Origin: Hemicordylus capensis
Taxonomy: Eukaryota > Chordata > Lepidosauria > Squamata > Cordylidae
DNA: 64,000 nucleotides
Direction: 5' to 3'
NCBI RefSeq assembly: GCF_027244095.1
Contig: NC_069662.1
Coordinates: 59,048,001-59,112,000 of the forward strand
Of this stretch, positions 45,122 to 56,497 are shown in pieces (position 1 is the first letter of the stretch; the number at the start of each line of letters is the position of its first letter). Under the pieces are notes generated by a model. It saw only the letters and a program-made list of their open reading frames with translations, was not told the DNA's origin and did not search any database. The position numbers were made by a program, and so were the translations under genes.

Positions 45122-45233
45122 ATCTGTTTTAAAGTTGGAGGAAGAAACATCAATAACCTGCACTACGCTGATGACACCACCCTGATAGCTGAGAATGATC
45201 TGCAAGCTCTAGTAATGGAAGTCAAGGAGCACA

Positions 45234-45872
45234 GTGAAAAAAATGGGACTGCAACTAAATGTAAAGAAGACTAAACTAATGACAACAGGTACAGCAACCA
45301 ACCTCAGAATTGACAATGAAGACATTGAAGTGGTAGATAGCTTCTGCCTTTTAGGATCGACCGTCAACAGTAAAGGATCCAGCAGTCAAGAAATATGCCG
45401 CAGACTAGCACTTGGTAGGGTTGCAATGAAGCCCTTGGAAAGGATATTTAGATGCCATGACGTGTCTACACCTACAAAGATTAGAATTGTTCGGACCGTG
45501 GTTTTTCCCGTGACACTCTATGGATGTGAAAGCTGGACTTTGAAGAAGCAAGACAGAAAAAGCATTGACGCTTTTGAACTTTGGTGCTGGAGAAGACTTT
45601 TGAGGATACCATGGACAGCCAGGAAAACAAACAAATGGATCATAGAATCAATCAATCCAGAATTTCCACTCGAGGCACAAATGACCAGGCTCAAACTATC
45701 ATACTTCGGACACATTGTGCAAAGACCCAGCTCCCTGGAGAAGTACGTAATGCTGGGGAAAGTTGAAGGAAAGAGAAGAGGACGACTAGCAGCAAGGCGG
45801 ATGGACTCGATTACAACAGCAATGAATGTGTTGGAAATTCTCTGTGGTGAGAGAATCCCTTTCTCATTATAG
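45234..45872 (+). pseudogene. RTE LINE RT C-terminal ORF
   Basis: A 212-codon frame covering the RT thumb and C-terminal domain: 'STVNSKGSSSQEICRRLALG', 'LYGCESWTLKK', 'FELWCWRRLLRIPWTARK' and 'LKLSYFGHIVQRPSSLEKYV'. This is characteristic of BovB/RTE. Its last residues run into the solo LTR at 45,829; the RTE sequence resumes at 46,338 after the LTR. Confidence 0.85.
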
Positions 45873-46130
45873 CAGAGTGCACAGAGGCACAGCACAGCGG
45901 AATTTAGTTAGGCATGCGTGTATGCTGAGAGTAATGTAACTTGGAGCCAATTCATAGTTTCAAATCAATATATAAGGCATTTATTAAGGAACTCTATTCT
46001 AGATAGGAAAGTGAGGAGTTAGGATCTCTAATCTATCTATCTAGCTGGATGCAGATGGATTCTGCATCTTCTCTGCACACATGGTGCAGGGAGAGAGGCT
46101 TGCCATGTTGCAAGGTAGAAGGGCTGTTAG

Positions 46131-46177
<47 letters not shown>

Positions 46178-46337
46178 GAAGCTAGTCCCTGAGATTAGCA
46201 ATCTACATATCCAAAGGAATAGTGTCAGAGCAGTAGAGAAGGGATGACCAATGTCTTGACCCTCTAGTCCTCTGACTCACTAGTCTATCCTCCACTGTCT
46301 GAGACAAGAGACAGCGCAAAGTCCTTAACTTCCAACA
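45829..46337 (-). mobile_element. Solo LTR, TGTTGGAA family, copy 4
   Basis: A 509-bp fossil with TGTTGGAA and TTCCAACA ends and a perfect 5-bp duplication GAATG (45,824-45,828 and 46,338-46,342). It is inserted in the RTE LINE. It contains an expanded (GA)n tract at about 46,131-46,175. AATAAA is on the minus strand. Confidence 0.92.
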
Positions 46338-46450
46338 GAATGCACCACTGAGAGACCTTAAAGGCCAAGTTGAAGACAGATCATCCTGGAGAGAACTATC
46401 TATGTCATCACTAAGAGTCGACACTGACTTGATGGCACTTAATCAATCAA

Positions 46451-46794
46451 TCACCATATATTAATCAGAGGAATCGAAGCTAAGTTTCCAAAACTTACAG
46501 ATGCAATAAGGAGAAGTGAAATTGCAAAACTTGCTGTGTTCCCTACAATCTTTGCACCCAGGGCTTCAATGTTAGCAATGCAGCATCTCCATCTCTATAT
46601 AAACATATCAGCTGAAAAGAAGCAATGAATGTTAGCCACTGGCTAACATCAGGGGCTCAAGGAACACTTGGGCGGCCAGAAGATGTAGTCCTGCCAGTGG
46701 CTCCTCAGCCCCTGTGAGGCAGGGAAAGGAGCTCATTGTCAGGAAATCAAGGAAACTAGCCAACCCGCACAGAGCATCTGTGTGCTCTTTGGGG
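46451..46794. other. No gene or element recognised
   Basis: About 340 bp following the RTE tail, unique-looking. Confidence 0.35.
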
Positions 46795-47487
46795 CTGGCT
46801 GTTCCTCCCTCCCTCCTGCCCCACTCTCCCTCCCCCTCCCCCCTTATGTCCCACACTCTTGCCCCCTCCCCTCCCTCCTGCCCCACTCTCTTGCCCCTCC
46901 CTCGCACACCACTCTCTTGCCCCCTCCCTCCCCCTCCCACCCCTCTCACTCACCCTCCTGCCCTCCCTCCCTCCCACTCTCTCTTGTCCTCCGTCCCCCT
47001 CCCACCCATCTCCCCTGCCCTCCCACCCCTCTCTCCTCCTTCTGCCCCAGTCTCTCCTGCCCTCCCACCCCTCCCACCCCTCTCTCCCCCTCCTGCCCCA
47101 GTCTCTCCTGCCAGTCTCTCCTGCCCTCCCTCCCCTCCCCCTGCTCTTCTCTCCTGACCCACTCTCCTCCCTGCTCCAACCTCTCCTGCCCTCCCTTCTG
47201 CCCCCTCCCTCCCCATCCTACCCTCCCGCCTGCCCTTCCCCTCTCCCCCCTGCCCCACCCTCTCCTGCCCTCCATCCCTCTCCCCCTGCTCCCCTCTCCT
47301 GCCCTCCCCCTCTCCCCCTCCCCCTGCTCCACCCTCACCTGCCCTCCCCCTCTCCCCCTGCCCCACCCTCTCCTGCCCTCCCCCTCTCCCCCCTCCCCCC
47401 TGCTCCACCCTCAACTGCCCTCCCCCTCCCCCTCTCCCCCTGCCCCTCTCCCCCTGCCCCACCCTCTCCTGCCCTCCCCCTTCTTTC
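46795..47487. repeat. C-rich low-complexity / degenerate minisatellite tract
   Basis: About 690 bp made almost only of C and T, built from variants of 'ccctccccctgccccaccct' and 'ctctcctgcc'. Long open frames here are compositional. The G-rich strand carries dozens of GGG/GGGG runs. Confidence 0.9.
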
Positions 47488-47584
47488 TGGATTGCCTGTA
47501 GGAGTTGGCGATAGAGGGCACTGCTTTGCAGTGGTTTTGCTCCTGCCATTCCAGATGGTGGAGCTTGGTGATGGTTGCTCTTTG

Positions 47585-49590
47585 AAATGAGAAGTATTAT
47601 ATGGAGTCCCTCAGGGCTTCATTCTGTCACCTATGCTTTCTAACATCTGCATGAAACTGCTGGGTGAGGTCTTCAGGAGATTTGGTGCAGGGTGTTATCA
47701 GTATGCTGATGACACCCAAATCTATTTCTCCTTATCAGTCGTCGTCGTCATCATCATCATCATCATCAGGATATGGCATTAACTCCCTAAATGGCTACCT
47801 ATGGGCAGTAATGGGGTGGGTGAGAGATAACAAATTGAAGCTGAATCCAAGCAAGATGGAGGTGCTCATTGTGGGGGATTGGAATCTGAGAGATGAGTTA
47901 GATCTTCCTGTGCTGGATGGGGTTACCCTCCCCTAGAAAGGACAGGTATGCAGCTTGGGAGTGCTCTTGGATCCAGGCCTCATCCTGGTATCTCAGGCGG
48001 AGGCTATGGCCAGGAGTGCTGTCCATCAACTTGGGCTGATTCGACAGCTGCGTCCATTCCTTGAAGAGAATGATCTCAAAACAGTGATGTACCTAGTGTA
48101 AGGCCCAATCCAGTCAATTTTATATTGAATTAGCGCATAGATAGGTTAGCCATATTGTATTAGATAGATGCTTGACTTGAGTCTGTTTGCTCGACACAGT
48201 TTAGGCCTTGATCTTGGCATGAACCCATGAGTGAACGCCAAGTTCCCCTGTTCCAGCAAATTTTCCATGCTGTCAAGAGCAGCCCCCATCTAGTGCTTCT
48301 GTCTAAAACTGGAGAAAAATCGGCCTGTCGGCTCGGGCACACTTCCTCATTTTTCAGTACCTCAGATCGAAAGTACGCTAAGGCTCAGTGTTCCATTTGA
48401 AGGGGGGGCACTTGGCCCACGCCTTGTTCCTTTTCCACATCTCCCCTAGACAATGATATTAAATGTCAAATGGAACAGGTTAGCCAAGGGTCATGAATGG
48501 TCAAGACCCCTTCTTCGTCCAATCACTATTAGATGCGTAGGTGGGAAAGGAGAGGATACTTAAAACCCTAATTTGAGGATAGAAAAAAGGGGCTCTCTCC
48601 CTCAGGGAGGGTGGCTCAGGCACGGCACACAGGAGGAGGAAAGGAGGAAGTTGATCCGATCAATCAATTTGACGGCACCTAGCATCTAGCAAAAAGAGGA
48701 ACAAGTCGAGGTTCCCTTGGGGTATAGTATATTGTGACCGCAAGGGTCTGGCGGATCTGTCAGTGTCTCTAGGCTGTTAGTTTTGTGACTGCTTTGTGTG
48801 AGAGAAGTAATTTTACTGCATGCTGTATGCTGTGATTCATCTGAATATTGGTAAGAAAATAAATCTGTTTGGATTAAATATAATCTCTTCACTTCTCCTC
48901 GTGTCTTCTTGGGTCTTGGGATTCTTGACAGCCAGTACCATCAGAAAGGACCCACGTCTATGAATGTGGGGATTTTTGGAGCCCTCATTTATTCCTGGTT
49001 GCAGGAGTTTTGGGGGAGTCAAAAATCTTACACTAGTACGAAAAATTCAGTTAGTTCAAAATGCGGCAGCCAGACTGGTCTCTGGGGTAACCTGGAGAGA
49101 CCAGATTATGCCTGTTTTTAAACAGTTGCACTGGTTGCTGATATGTTTCCGGGCAAAATACAAAGTGCCAGTTATTACCTTTAAAGCCCTGAAGGGCTTG
49201 GGTCTGGGTTACATTAGAGAGTGCTTTCTTCTGTATGATCCCTATCTCACGATGAGGTCATCTGGAAAGTTCCATCTCCTGTTGCCACCGGTACGTCTGG
49301 TGGCGACTCAGAACGGGCCTTCTCTGCAGCTGCTTCTGGCCTATGGAATGCACTCCCAGCAGATAGCCACAATTTAGGCTCGCTGTTGGCCTTTAAGAGG
49401 GCCCTGAAAACTTGTTTGGCCTGGTCTTCCAAGGTTTTTAAATTGTTTGGGGGTGTTTTAATTGATTTTAAATGCTTTTGAATTGTTTTTATATTGTTTT
49501 AAGTACTGTGTTTTAGATGGTGTTTTATGTCTTTTTAAATTTGTTGTGCACCACCCAGAGCCTTTGGATGGGGTGGTCTATAAATGTAGT
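47585..49590 (+). mobile_element. L2-type LINE, split by a solo LTR
   Basis: The left part (47,585-48,096) encodes YGVPQGFILSPMLSNICM and YQYADDTQIYFS, then LNPSKMEVLIVG, of an L2 RT. The right part (49,037-49,590) resumes with LVQNAAARLVSGVTWRDQIM, VFKQLHWLLICFRAKYKV and the 3' UTR ('ccacccagagcctttggatg'). An internal ATC microsatellite lies at 47,742-47,767. It is degraded, with several stops. Confidence 0.85.
48097..49032 (+). mobile_element. Solo LTR, 936 bp, TGTAAG...CTTACA
   Basis: A fossil with perfect inverted ends and a 4-bp duplication CTAG (48,093-48,096 and 49,033-49,036), inserted within an L2. It has a TATA-like element near 48,555, AATAAA at about 48,856 and a T/C-rich stretch after it, the layout of a retroviral U3-R-U5. 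The 4-bp duplication fits gamma-type (class I) endogenous retroviruses. No internal sequence is attached. Confidence 0.8.
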
Positions 49591-49599
49591 GTATAATAC

Positions 49600-50175
49600 A
49601 AAATTTAAAAAGCATTGATCCAGTTTTCTCCATGTGCAGATTCTTTGCTGTTTAAGAAGATATGATTGATCAGAAAAGCTCTTTCCACATTCCAGACATT
49701 TATATGGCTTTTCTGTGTGTACACATTGATTGATAATTAAAATAATTAAAATTTTCACTTTCCATGCATTTATACTGCCTCTTGTGTGCATTCTCCAATG
49801 GGCATTAAAGTCTGGTGTGCGATTCAAGCTTTTCTCACACACTGGGTAGACACTCCTTTTCATTCCTATTTGTTTTGCTTGCTGAACTGGAATTTCATGA
49901 AAGTTGTCCCCCTGGCAAGCCATGGATTTCCCCCTTCACATCTCTGGTTTCCTTCTGGCTTTTGGAGTTTCTCTTGATTGCTGAATTGCCTTCCACCTTT
50001 TGAAGCTGGTTTCTGTCTGACGATATTCCGTGCAATCTGTTATCATTCTTGCTGTCCCACCCACTGGTTGCCAGAGAAGCTACATTCCCCCAATTCTCCT
50101 CTCTGTGCAGGACTTCTTGGCCTGCTTTTAGCAAAGCTGGGTCCTCCTCAGTGAAATGCAAAACCATCTACTTCA
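49600..50175 (-). pseudogene. KRAB-like C2H2 zinc-finger gene remnant
   Basis: From right to left the minus strand shows a KRAB-like box (LHFTEEDPALLKAGQEVLHR, then EENWGNVASL). A linker follows with GDNFHEIPVQ, then a degenerate finger (VCEKSLNRTPDFNAHWRMHT). Last is a fuller one (EKPYKCLECGKSFSDQSYLL) that ends without its second His linker. Such genes repress transcription through KRAB co-repressors, often at transposons. This copy has only one to two fingers and breaks in frame, so it is a relic. Squamate genomes carry many intact relatives. Confidence 0.8.
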
Positions 50176-50181
50176 AGGGTA

Positions 50182-50454
50182 TTGGATCCTGAGCTGGCTG
50201 CACAGCAGCTGTTTTTGTGCACCTCCAAAGAAGAGATGTCATTCCATTACCCAGTGAAGTCTGGTCTGCTGAGAATGAAGAGACCCCAGGTTTTGATTCC
50301 AGTTTTAAAAGGCCTGCTGCACAGGAGCAATGGTATCCTTTTAAACATTATTCTAATGACTTCCATCTGCTGGACTTTGAAAAAATGGAACAGGAGTCAT
50401 TCCATGAAACTGATTGGCATACGATTTAGGACAGACAAAAGGACTTACAGGTGA
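50182..50454 (+). other. Unassigned open frames
   Basis: Two overlapping plus-strand frames of 70-90 codons. The one at 50,217-50,429 (RRDVIPLPSEVWSAENEETP) has protein-like composition. I recognise no family. It may be a transposon relic. Confidence 0.2.
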
Positions 50455-51510
50455 ACCCCATTATCCACAGATAGCGGCGTATTGCGGCAATGGGAATCCG
50501 GGGCTTAGGTTCCTGGAGGCTGGGGAAAGGGCAAAAATGGCAGGAAATGAGGGGAAATAGCAAAAGTAAGTGCCCTATCAAAGTCTCCAGCCTTCCAGGA
50601 AAACTGCCACCCCCACCCTCCGCTAGTCCCAAATTGGCCATTTGTCTTCTTTTTTAAAAAGAGCCACAAAATGGCTCCTACTCCCAAAATGGCAGCCGGA
50701 AATGACTTTGGGGATCGTTTCCAGCCACCCTGGACATGCAAAATAAACCCGTTCTTCACCTTTTTTCCCTGTGTAAGCCGAGGTCGGCTGTCAATTACTT
50801 GACAGCAGAGACACAAAAGCATGGGTGTTGGATCTGCAGATAGAGAGGTTTCCCTGTATTCATGCACACAGCAGCACTTAATCAGTCTTTGGAATTTGCT
50901 GCCACAAGGTGTATTGATGGTCTCTAGTTTAGATGGCTTTTTTTGTCTAACAGGATTAGACAAATTCATGGAGGACACATCTATCCGTGGATATTGGTCT
51001 TGAAGGCATACCTCCCTTCTTCCACTGTTTCTCCCCACAACTGGCATTCAGCACCCTACTGAGCCTAGAGATAGCATATAGCCTCTCCCTCCTGCTTGTA
51101 GACTTCTGGTTGGTCATGGTGGGCAACAGGATGCTGGGCTAGATAGCAGGGCCAAATAAATCAGCACTGATTTGATTTGGGGATCACCTTGGTGCTTCAG
51201 ATGTGTTCTCAATTCAGTTTGATGCTTCAGGGGAGCAATCCAATTTACTTTGGCCCTGTTTGATGGAATCACTTCAACTCGAGCCTAAGCTTTGGCCTGC
51301 CTCCCTTCGCCCTCACTACTCCCCAAAGCCCTGCACATTCCACAGGACGCTACGTGGCGTCTTCTTTCAGTCTTGAATGAATACCAAAACAGACCACCTC
51401 TTCAGAGCTTGGAGCAACATGCAGGGGCTTCTCAGATGATCCAGGTACTAATCAGGCCCCAAGCAGAAGAATTGGTGCAGCGTCGTGGTTCCAACCACAA
51501 GCTAAAAACC
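50455..51510. other. No gene or element recognised
   Basis: About 1 kb with short frames only. 'gtagacttctggttggtcat' and 'gctgggctagatagcagggc' near 51,100 resemble tails of squamate dispersed repeats. Confidence 0.35.
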
Positions 51511-51518
51511 CTTGGCTG

Positions 51519-51648
51519 CAGTGTTCCCTCTAAGAGAGATTTCCAGATGATGACAACTCCCAGAATCCCCAGCTGCAATGGCTTTTGCTTGGGGATTCTG
51601 GGAGTTGTAGTCAACAACATCTGGGAATCCCTCTTATAGGGAACACTG
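51519..51648. mobile_element. 130-bp fold-back hAT MITE
   Basis: CAGTGTTCCCTCTAAGAGAG at the left pairs with the inverse of CTCTTATAGGGAACACTG at the right. The inner arms 'gacaactcccagaatcccca' also pair. Flanking 8-mers CTTGGCTG (51,511) and CTTGGTTC (51,649) match at six of eight positions. Confidence 0.85.
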
Positions 51649-51656
51649 CTTGGTTC

Positions 51657-53924
51657 CAATCTCCACTCAGTCATGAAGCAGACCTTTGGCAGCCCATTGT
51701 CCACTAGCCATGGCTCCCCCAACTGGCAATATACTAAACTATCTTACAGGGCTGTTGTAGGTATACAACATTAGATGGATAAGATGGGCAAATGTTTTTA
51801 CTTTTATTCCCCCACCCCCACCTCCGGCTTTCCTCCAAGGATCCCAGAGCAGAGTACATGTTATGTCTGTCCTCACAACGAGCCTGGAAGGTACACCCAC
51901 TGAATTTCACAGCTGCACAGGAATTTAAACTTTGTCTCCCCAGTCCTAGTCTAGCACCCTAACCACTACACCATGCTGGCTCTCAACACTGAAAAATATG
52001 CACAATATCACATCTGAAGGTGCCTCCGTACTTTTATGGGCCTGGAGAGAGTGCAGAATTGGAGACACTGAAGTCTGAAGCTACCTCGCACATGAAAATG
52101 TGTGCTCTACCACCCAACTAACTTTCAAGAGCTTCTTCACTAATTGTGGTATTAAATTTAGGCTTACAGGTACGAATGTCATTATGTGCACTTGCTCTGG
52201 AGTAAGTTATTAGTCAGTAGTAATTGCCATAGAGACAAAACCATCTCCACTAATGGTGGAATGAAATGAGTGAGTGGATGTGTTTTTCCTTTCCACCTAT
52301 TGAAGGCACTCTCCAGACTAGAGCCATAAATGCTCCCTGATGGCAGACACACACCATCTATGGAAACCATGTGCTATTTTATACCAATAGACCTCGCCCA
52401 TTCTGGTCTTCCGTTCTTGAAAGAGAGAATTGTTACAGAAAGCGGCAAGTAATTCTCAGGGAAGCTTTAGAGGGGATTTTTCTGCACTCTGATTTATCCA
52501 GAGAATTCAGTATAATTGTAGAAGCAGCAGCAGGCAAAGGCTAGTTAGGTTAAATAGATCAGATTATGAGAGAGATTGTCAGGGTCTGGTCTCAACCAGC
52601 CCCATGATTTGACCAGCTTTACTGCTGCTGACCCCAAGTGGAATTCCTTATGTTTCCCGGCTGTCTCCACTTGGCAGCCCATCAACCTTCCGTCTCTCAC
52701 TCAATCTAGGCAGGGTGGTGTGGCATTTAAGCCTGGGGTGGAGAACACAGACAGAGACTACACCAGAATTTAATCAAGAGGTGAAATCTTTACTTGAGAG
52801 GGGAAAATACCAATTTGAACGTAGCTTTTGCAATGTTTAACAACCATAAGAGCAAAAAAGAAGAAGAAGAAGAAGAAGAAGAAAATGAGATAAGCCCATC
52901 CAGCGATTATCAGACACTCCACGCTGGCCCTAACAGGCACCTCACCAGCAGCTCTTAGTCAGCCCACTTGGCTTCCCTGCAAGCCTGTCTCTCTCCCTCT
53001 CTGCTCAGCACTGCCTTGTCTGGTTCTGCTGCTATCTGTTCCTCCAGCTACTCCAAGAGCAATCCAGCTCCTCTGTGTGATCTTCAGCTCTCTTCTTTGC
53101 GATTCAGCTCCTCCAACTGCTCTCCTGCTCCCTAAACTGTTCCAACCTCCCCTTTTAATCCCTGGAACTCTGCCCACCTCCTGAGGGCGCTTTCCAGATT
53201 AAACCCTACAACAATGTCTGATCTGCTCAGTGTGCTTCCATACTTCCTGTGTTGTGACTCCGCAATCCCTGCATAATTTCAGAGTGTAATCTGGAAAGCG
53301 CCCTGCATTAGCCAATCAGGGCAAACACAAACCAGAACTTAGGGGTGGGGGGTGGGGCAGGGATGAACACCAGCCAGAAAAACAACCCTGGGGTAGGGAA
53401 AAGGTCAAGGTTTCATCTACTCCAGCAACGCAAGTGGGGAATGGACAGCCATTTTAAATATAAATCAAAATAAAGACCAAGCAAACCTACAACATGGAGT
53501 TTTGGGCCCCATTCTCCACAGAGGTCAAGGAGGATATTGTGGGGACTGAGTCAAATGCTTTGCAGAAATCAAGGCACACTTTGTCCACAGCATCCCTGTC
53601 CTCTACTAAACTAGTAACTCTGTTAAAAGAGGAGGGGAGATTACTCCAGTCTGACAATTTCATGCTGGCACCTACTAAACACCAGATTCTCTTTTTGCTG
53701 TGCTCACAGACAGACTGCTGACAATACTTGAAACATTCAGCAAATCAATGAGTAACCTTTTCCTGGATTGTATCACTTCAAGCTGCAGATGTGTGATTTG
53801 TGCATCCCTCCCCACAGAAGATCCCTGCACATCGAAAAATAGCTCTGAAGGGAACGGGTTAGACTGAACCAAGAGTGCACATCACCCTTAACCAATTGAG
53901 CAGTTTCCCCTGCATTTTATCACA
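51657..53924. other. Mostly unrecognised; one SINE, one (AAG)n tract
   Basis: Besides the SINE at 51,800-51,984 there is an (AAG)n tract at about 52,857-52,882. No exon with splice signals was identified. 53,490-53,660 has a frame ('tcaaatgctttgcagaaatc') that resembles a CR1 RT fragment. Confidence 0.4.
51800..51984 (-). repeat. Sauria-type SINE
   Basis: Antisense. 'ctttcctccaaggatcccag' is at the left. The inverted tRNA head 'accactacaccatgctggct' is at the right. Confidence 0.8.
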
Positions 53925-54152
53925 CCACCTGCCAACTCCTGGCGACCACAGAGCCATGTGGTTGTCTTTGGTAGAATAGGGAAGGGGGTGACCATTGCCA
54001 TCTCCCGGCAGTATGAGATGATGCCTTTCAGCATCTTCCTATATCTGCCCGATATCGGTGTTTCCCATAGTCTGGGAAATATACAAGCAGGGATTTGAAC
54101 CAGCAGCCTCTTGCTCCCTAGGCAAGTTACTTCCCCACTGTGCCTTTAATAG
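53925..54152 (-). repeat. tRNA-derived SINE (GTCGAG type)
   Basis: An antisense copy: 'ccaactcctggcgaccacag' through 'gggatttgaaccagcagcct' to 'ccccactgtgcctttaatag'. Confidence 0.85.
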
Positions 54153-55570
54153 CCCATACCTATCCACAAAATAAAATTAATGAGATGCTCCTTAAGCTTT
54201 TCCTCTGTTTGCACCCCTGAGTTGAACACTTGTTCCCAACATGCTATATATATTTTTTTTAACTATTATGAGGGAGAGCATTTAAAAACCCTACCTTCCA
54301 CTTGCAGCCTGAAGTGATACAGTCTATGCAGAGCTTTGCCACTTGATTGTGTGAGTATGAACCAGACTCCCATTTGTGGGGTTGGAGGAGCAGAAGACCT
54401 GGCTAGAGCAGAAGGAGCAACTCATGCTTCTCCTGAATTTCGGATTCTGCCTCTTTGTAAAGCGTGCCTTTGTGGATCTATAGATCACACTCAATGCTAC
54501 CTGAGAAGCTCTTGCAAGCGTTCTGTGCTCTGAAGTCCCTTTGCACCCATACCCAGAAATAAACGACAGCACACAGGAAATGGGTTGAAACTACGGCCAT
54601 CACTTTATTGACTCATTTTAGCAGAGAACTGCCGTGCAGCTGGGGGAAATCGCACCTGCCACCAATGGGGTGGGGCACTGCATCCCCCCCCCCCGGACCT
54701 GCCATGGTGACCAAGGGGCTACACTATTTAGCGGCACCACTCCTAACATCCGCCAGATCAGAAATCCCTTCCAGTGCAACAGTGCAGAGTAGGTGAAAAA
54801 CCAGCCACCTCCAAGCCAATCCGGGTGGATGGGGAAAATTCCTACTCGGCCCCAAATGGCGACCGGCTAATCCCACACTGTCACCTGAGGGGGGTGAGTG
54901 GATGCCGAGGTGTCCCTGCAGAAGGCCAAGAGAGGGCGGGGATCGCTTTCACTAGCGCACCCTCTGCCCCCTCGCTTGGCCCTACAGACTGGTTCACTGT
55001 GGGGCCCAGCCTTGTTTCTTGCACCCTGCCAGGACTGAATGTGACATTTGCACCCCACACTGGATGCAGAGCCAGGGGAAGGAGGGGAGGTCGGGCACCC
55101 AGACTCGGAATCAAGAGATGGAACGGGTGCAAAACTGGGCTGCAACTTCAGTAACTAGTTTGAAGGGAGCTCTGTAAACTAAGGTGTGGGATTCCACTTC
55201 TGGGGTGAAGTCGTTTCCCGGGAAACTATGCCCCCTCTTTGCCAAAGCCTTATGACCTTGAGTGTACACGAGGCTTTTGCAAACCTAGCCAGAAAGGAAA
55301 TGGGCATCTGCTGTGGGGTTGCTCTCCTCAGCCTCTTCCTGCCTTCTCTAGGGCCCACCATTCCCCTCAGCCACTGGAGAGATTTGTCATTGTGTCAATG
55401 CATATTTAGCCGGCCGAGGCAACCCTCAGCACTCGCGTTGATAACAGTGCATCAGAAGTAGGACGGGATCCTTTGTTAGATGTTGAAAGGGAAGCTCTTC
55501 TTTGCTGGTATAGTGGAGAGAGAAGAAAAAGGAAACAAGTGTGAGCTACTTAAGTGGTGTTTTCTTCACG
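54153..55570. other. No gene recognised
   Basis: A GC-richer block (54,600-55,150) holds a 126-codon plus frame with no motif. It may be a decayed element. Nothing else is supported. Confidence 0.35.
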
Positions 55571-55574
55571 ACCC

Positions 55575-56240
55575 TCTGTTTCAACTGCCTGGTTTTCATG
55601 TTGATTTATTTATCCGCCCCCCCAACAAGCCATTGCTCAAAACGTGATGGTCCTCTTCATAAGAAGATCTGGATTTACATCAGGGGACTGTATTTGTTAT
55701 TGCAGGTGCGGCCAGCCTGAGGTTTTCTAGCTGTTGTTGAACTCCCATCAACTCATGCCACAATACAAGGTGGCTGGGGGTGATTGGAGGACAGCTTCTA
55801 TCATCCCCAGCCAAGCTTTATGGCAGGGGGTGATGGGAGCTGTAGTCCTGAACAAGAGAAGCTGGGGATGATGGGAGTTGTAATCCAACAAGAGCTGGGG
55901 AGCGTCGGGCAATCTCTAGCCTCTCGGCTTCCTCTGTGCCATTTCTCTTGCTTTTGGATGTCTGCTCTGTAGAGAATCAGTTTGCTGCCCTGCCCCCTCT
56001 TAACACCACAACTCCACCCGGCCAGAGCCTAAATGCTGTGAATAGATAGCCCCACCCGCTGCCCCACAAAACCACACATTTATTTTATTTAGCATATTTA
56101 GCATGAGGGCTCAAGTGGCAGCTACAGCAAACAAGCAGCAGAAACATGAAACATGTGGAAAGACACTACTAAGGAAACATCTGTCGAGCTGGTCCAAGAG
56201 AAATCAAAGGGCTGCAGAGGGATCCAATAGGCTGTACAAA
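55575..56240 (+). repeat. Left flanking direct repeat of the 43-bp array
   Basis: Shares blocks, in the same order and orientation, with 61,440-61,925. These are 'ttttcatgttgattt', 'catcaggggact', 'tatttgttat', 'tgctgtgaatag', 'caagtggcagct' and 'gagggatcc...gggctgtac'. It also includes 'gatgggagttgtaatccaac' MITE-like text. Confidence 0.75.
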
Positions 56241-56497
56241 AATTTAAAGATACCATTTAAGATAGAGGCAATTTAAAAGTACAAAAATTTCACATACAAA
56301 ACTTCTGGGGGACATTGCCCAAATAAAGTGGAAGGGCCCCAAATATAGTTCCAGGGGAAACAAGAAAAGGGAACCGAGGACAGACACAAGAATTGAAATA
56401 AAATAAGACAAAATGAGAAAGGAAATAATACTTGGTACAACCTTGGTTCATTAGTTAGCGAAGTCCTGTCCCACTCCTGAGAAAACAACTGGAAAAG
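56241..56497. other. Unique spacer before the array
   Basis: About 250 bp of A-rich sequence with no homologue to the right of the array and no recognised feature. Confidence 0.6.

Larger units (their letters stand above)
44214..46450 (+). mobile_element. BovB/RTE-type LINE fragment, carrying two insertions
   Basis: The left piece (44,214-44,548) encodes DWKRSVYIPLL, the MPDVQAGFRKG block and CFIDYRKAFDCID (RT motif A). The right piece resumes near 45,121 with GGRNINNLHYADDTTLIAEN (motif C, YADD) and continues through LYGCESWTLKKQDRKSIDAF to GHIVQRPSSLEKYVMLGKVE. An L2 piece sits between them and a solo LTR interrupts the C-terminus. The 3' end is an (ATCA)n tail at about 46,440. RT sequence between motifs A and C is missing. 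It is 5'-truncated and dead. Confidence 0.85.

Noticed and set aside
46714-47590. Open frames of 147-243 codons in the C-rich tract
   Set aside because: Compositional Pro/Ser/Leu frames and their Gly/Arg-rich antisense; low complexity only.
54774-55154. 126-codon plus frame in a GC-rich block
   Set aside because: Overlapping minus frames are equally long, and there is no motif or splice context.
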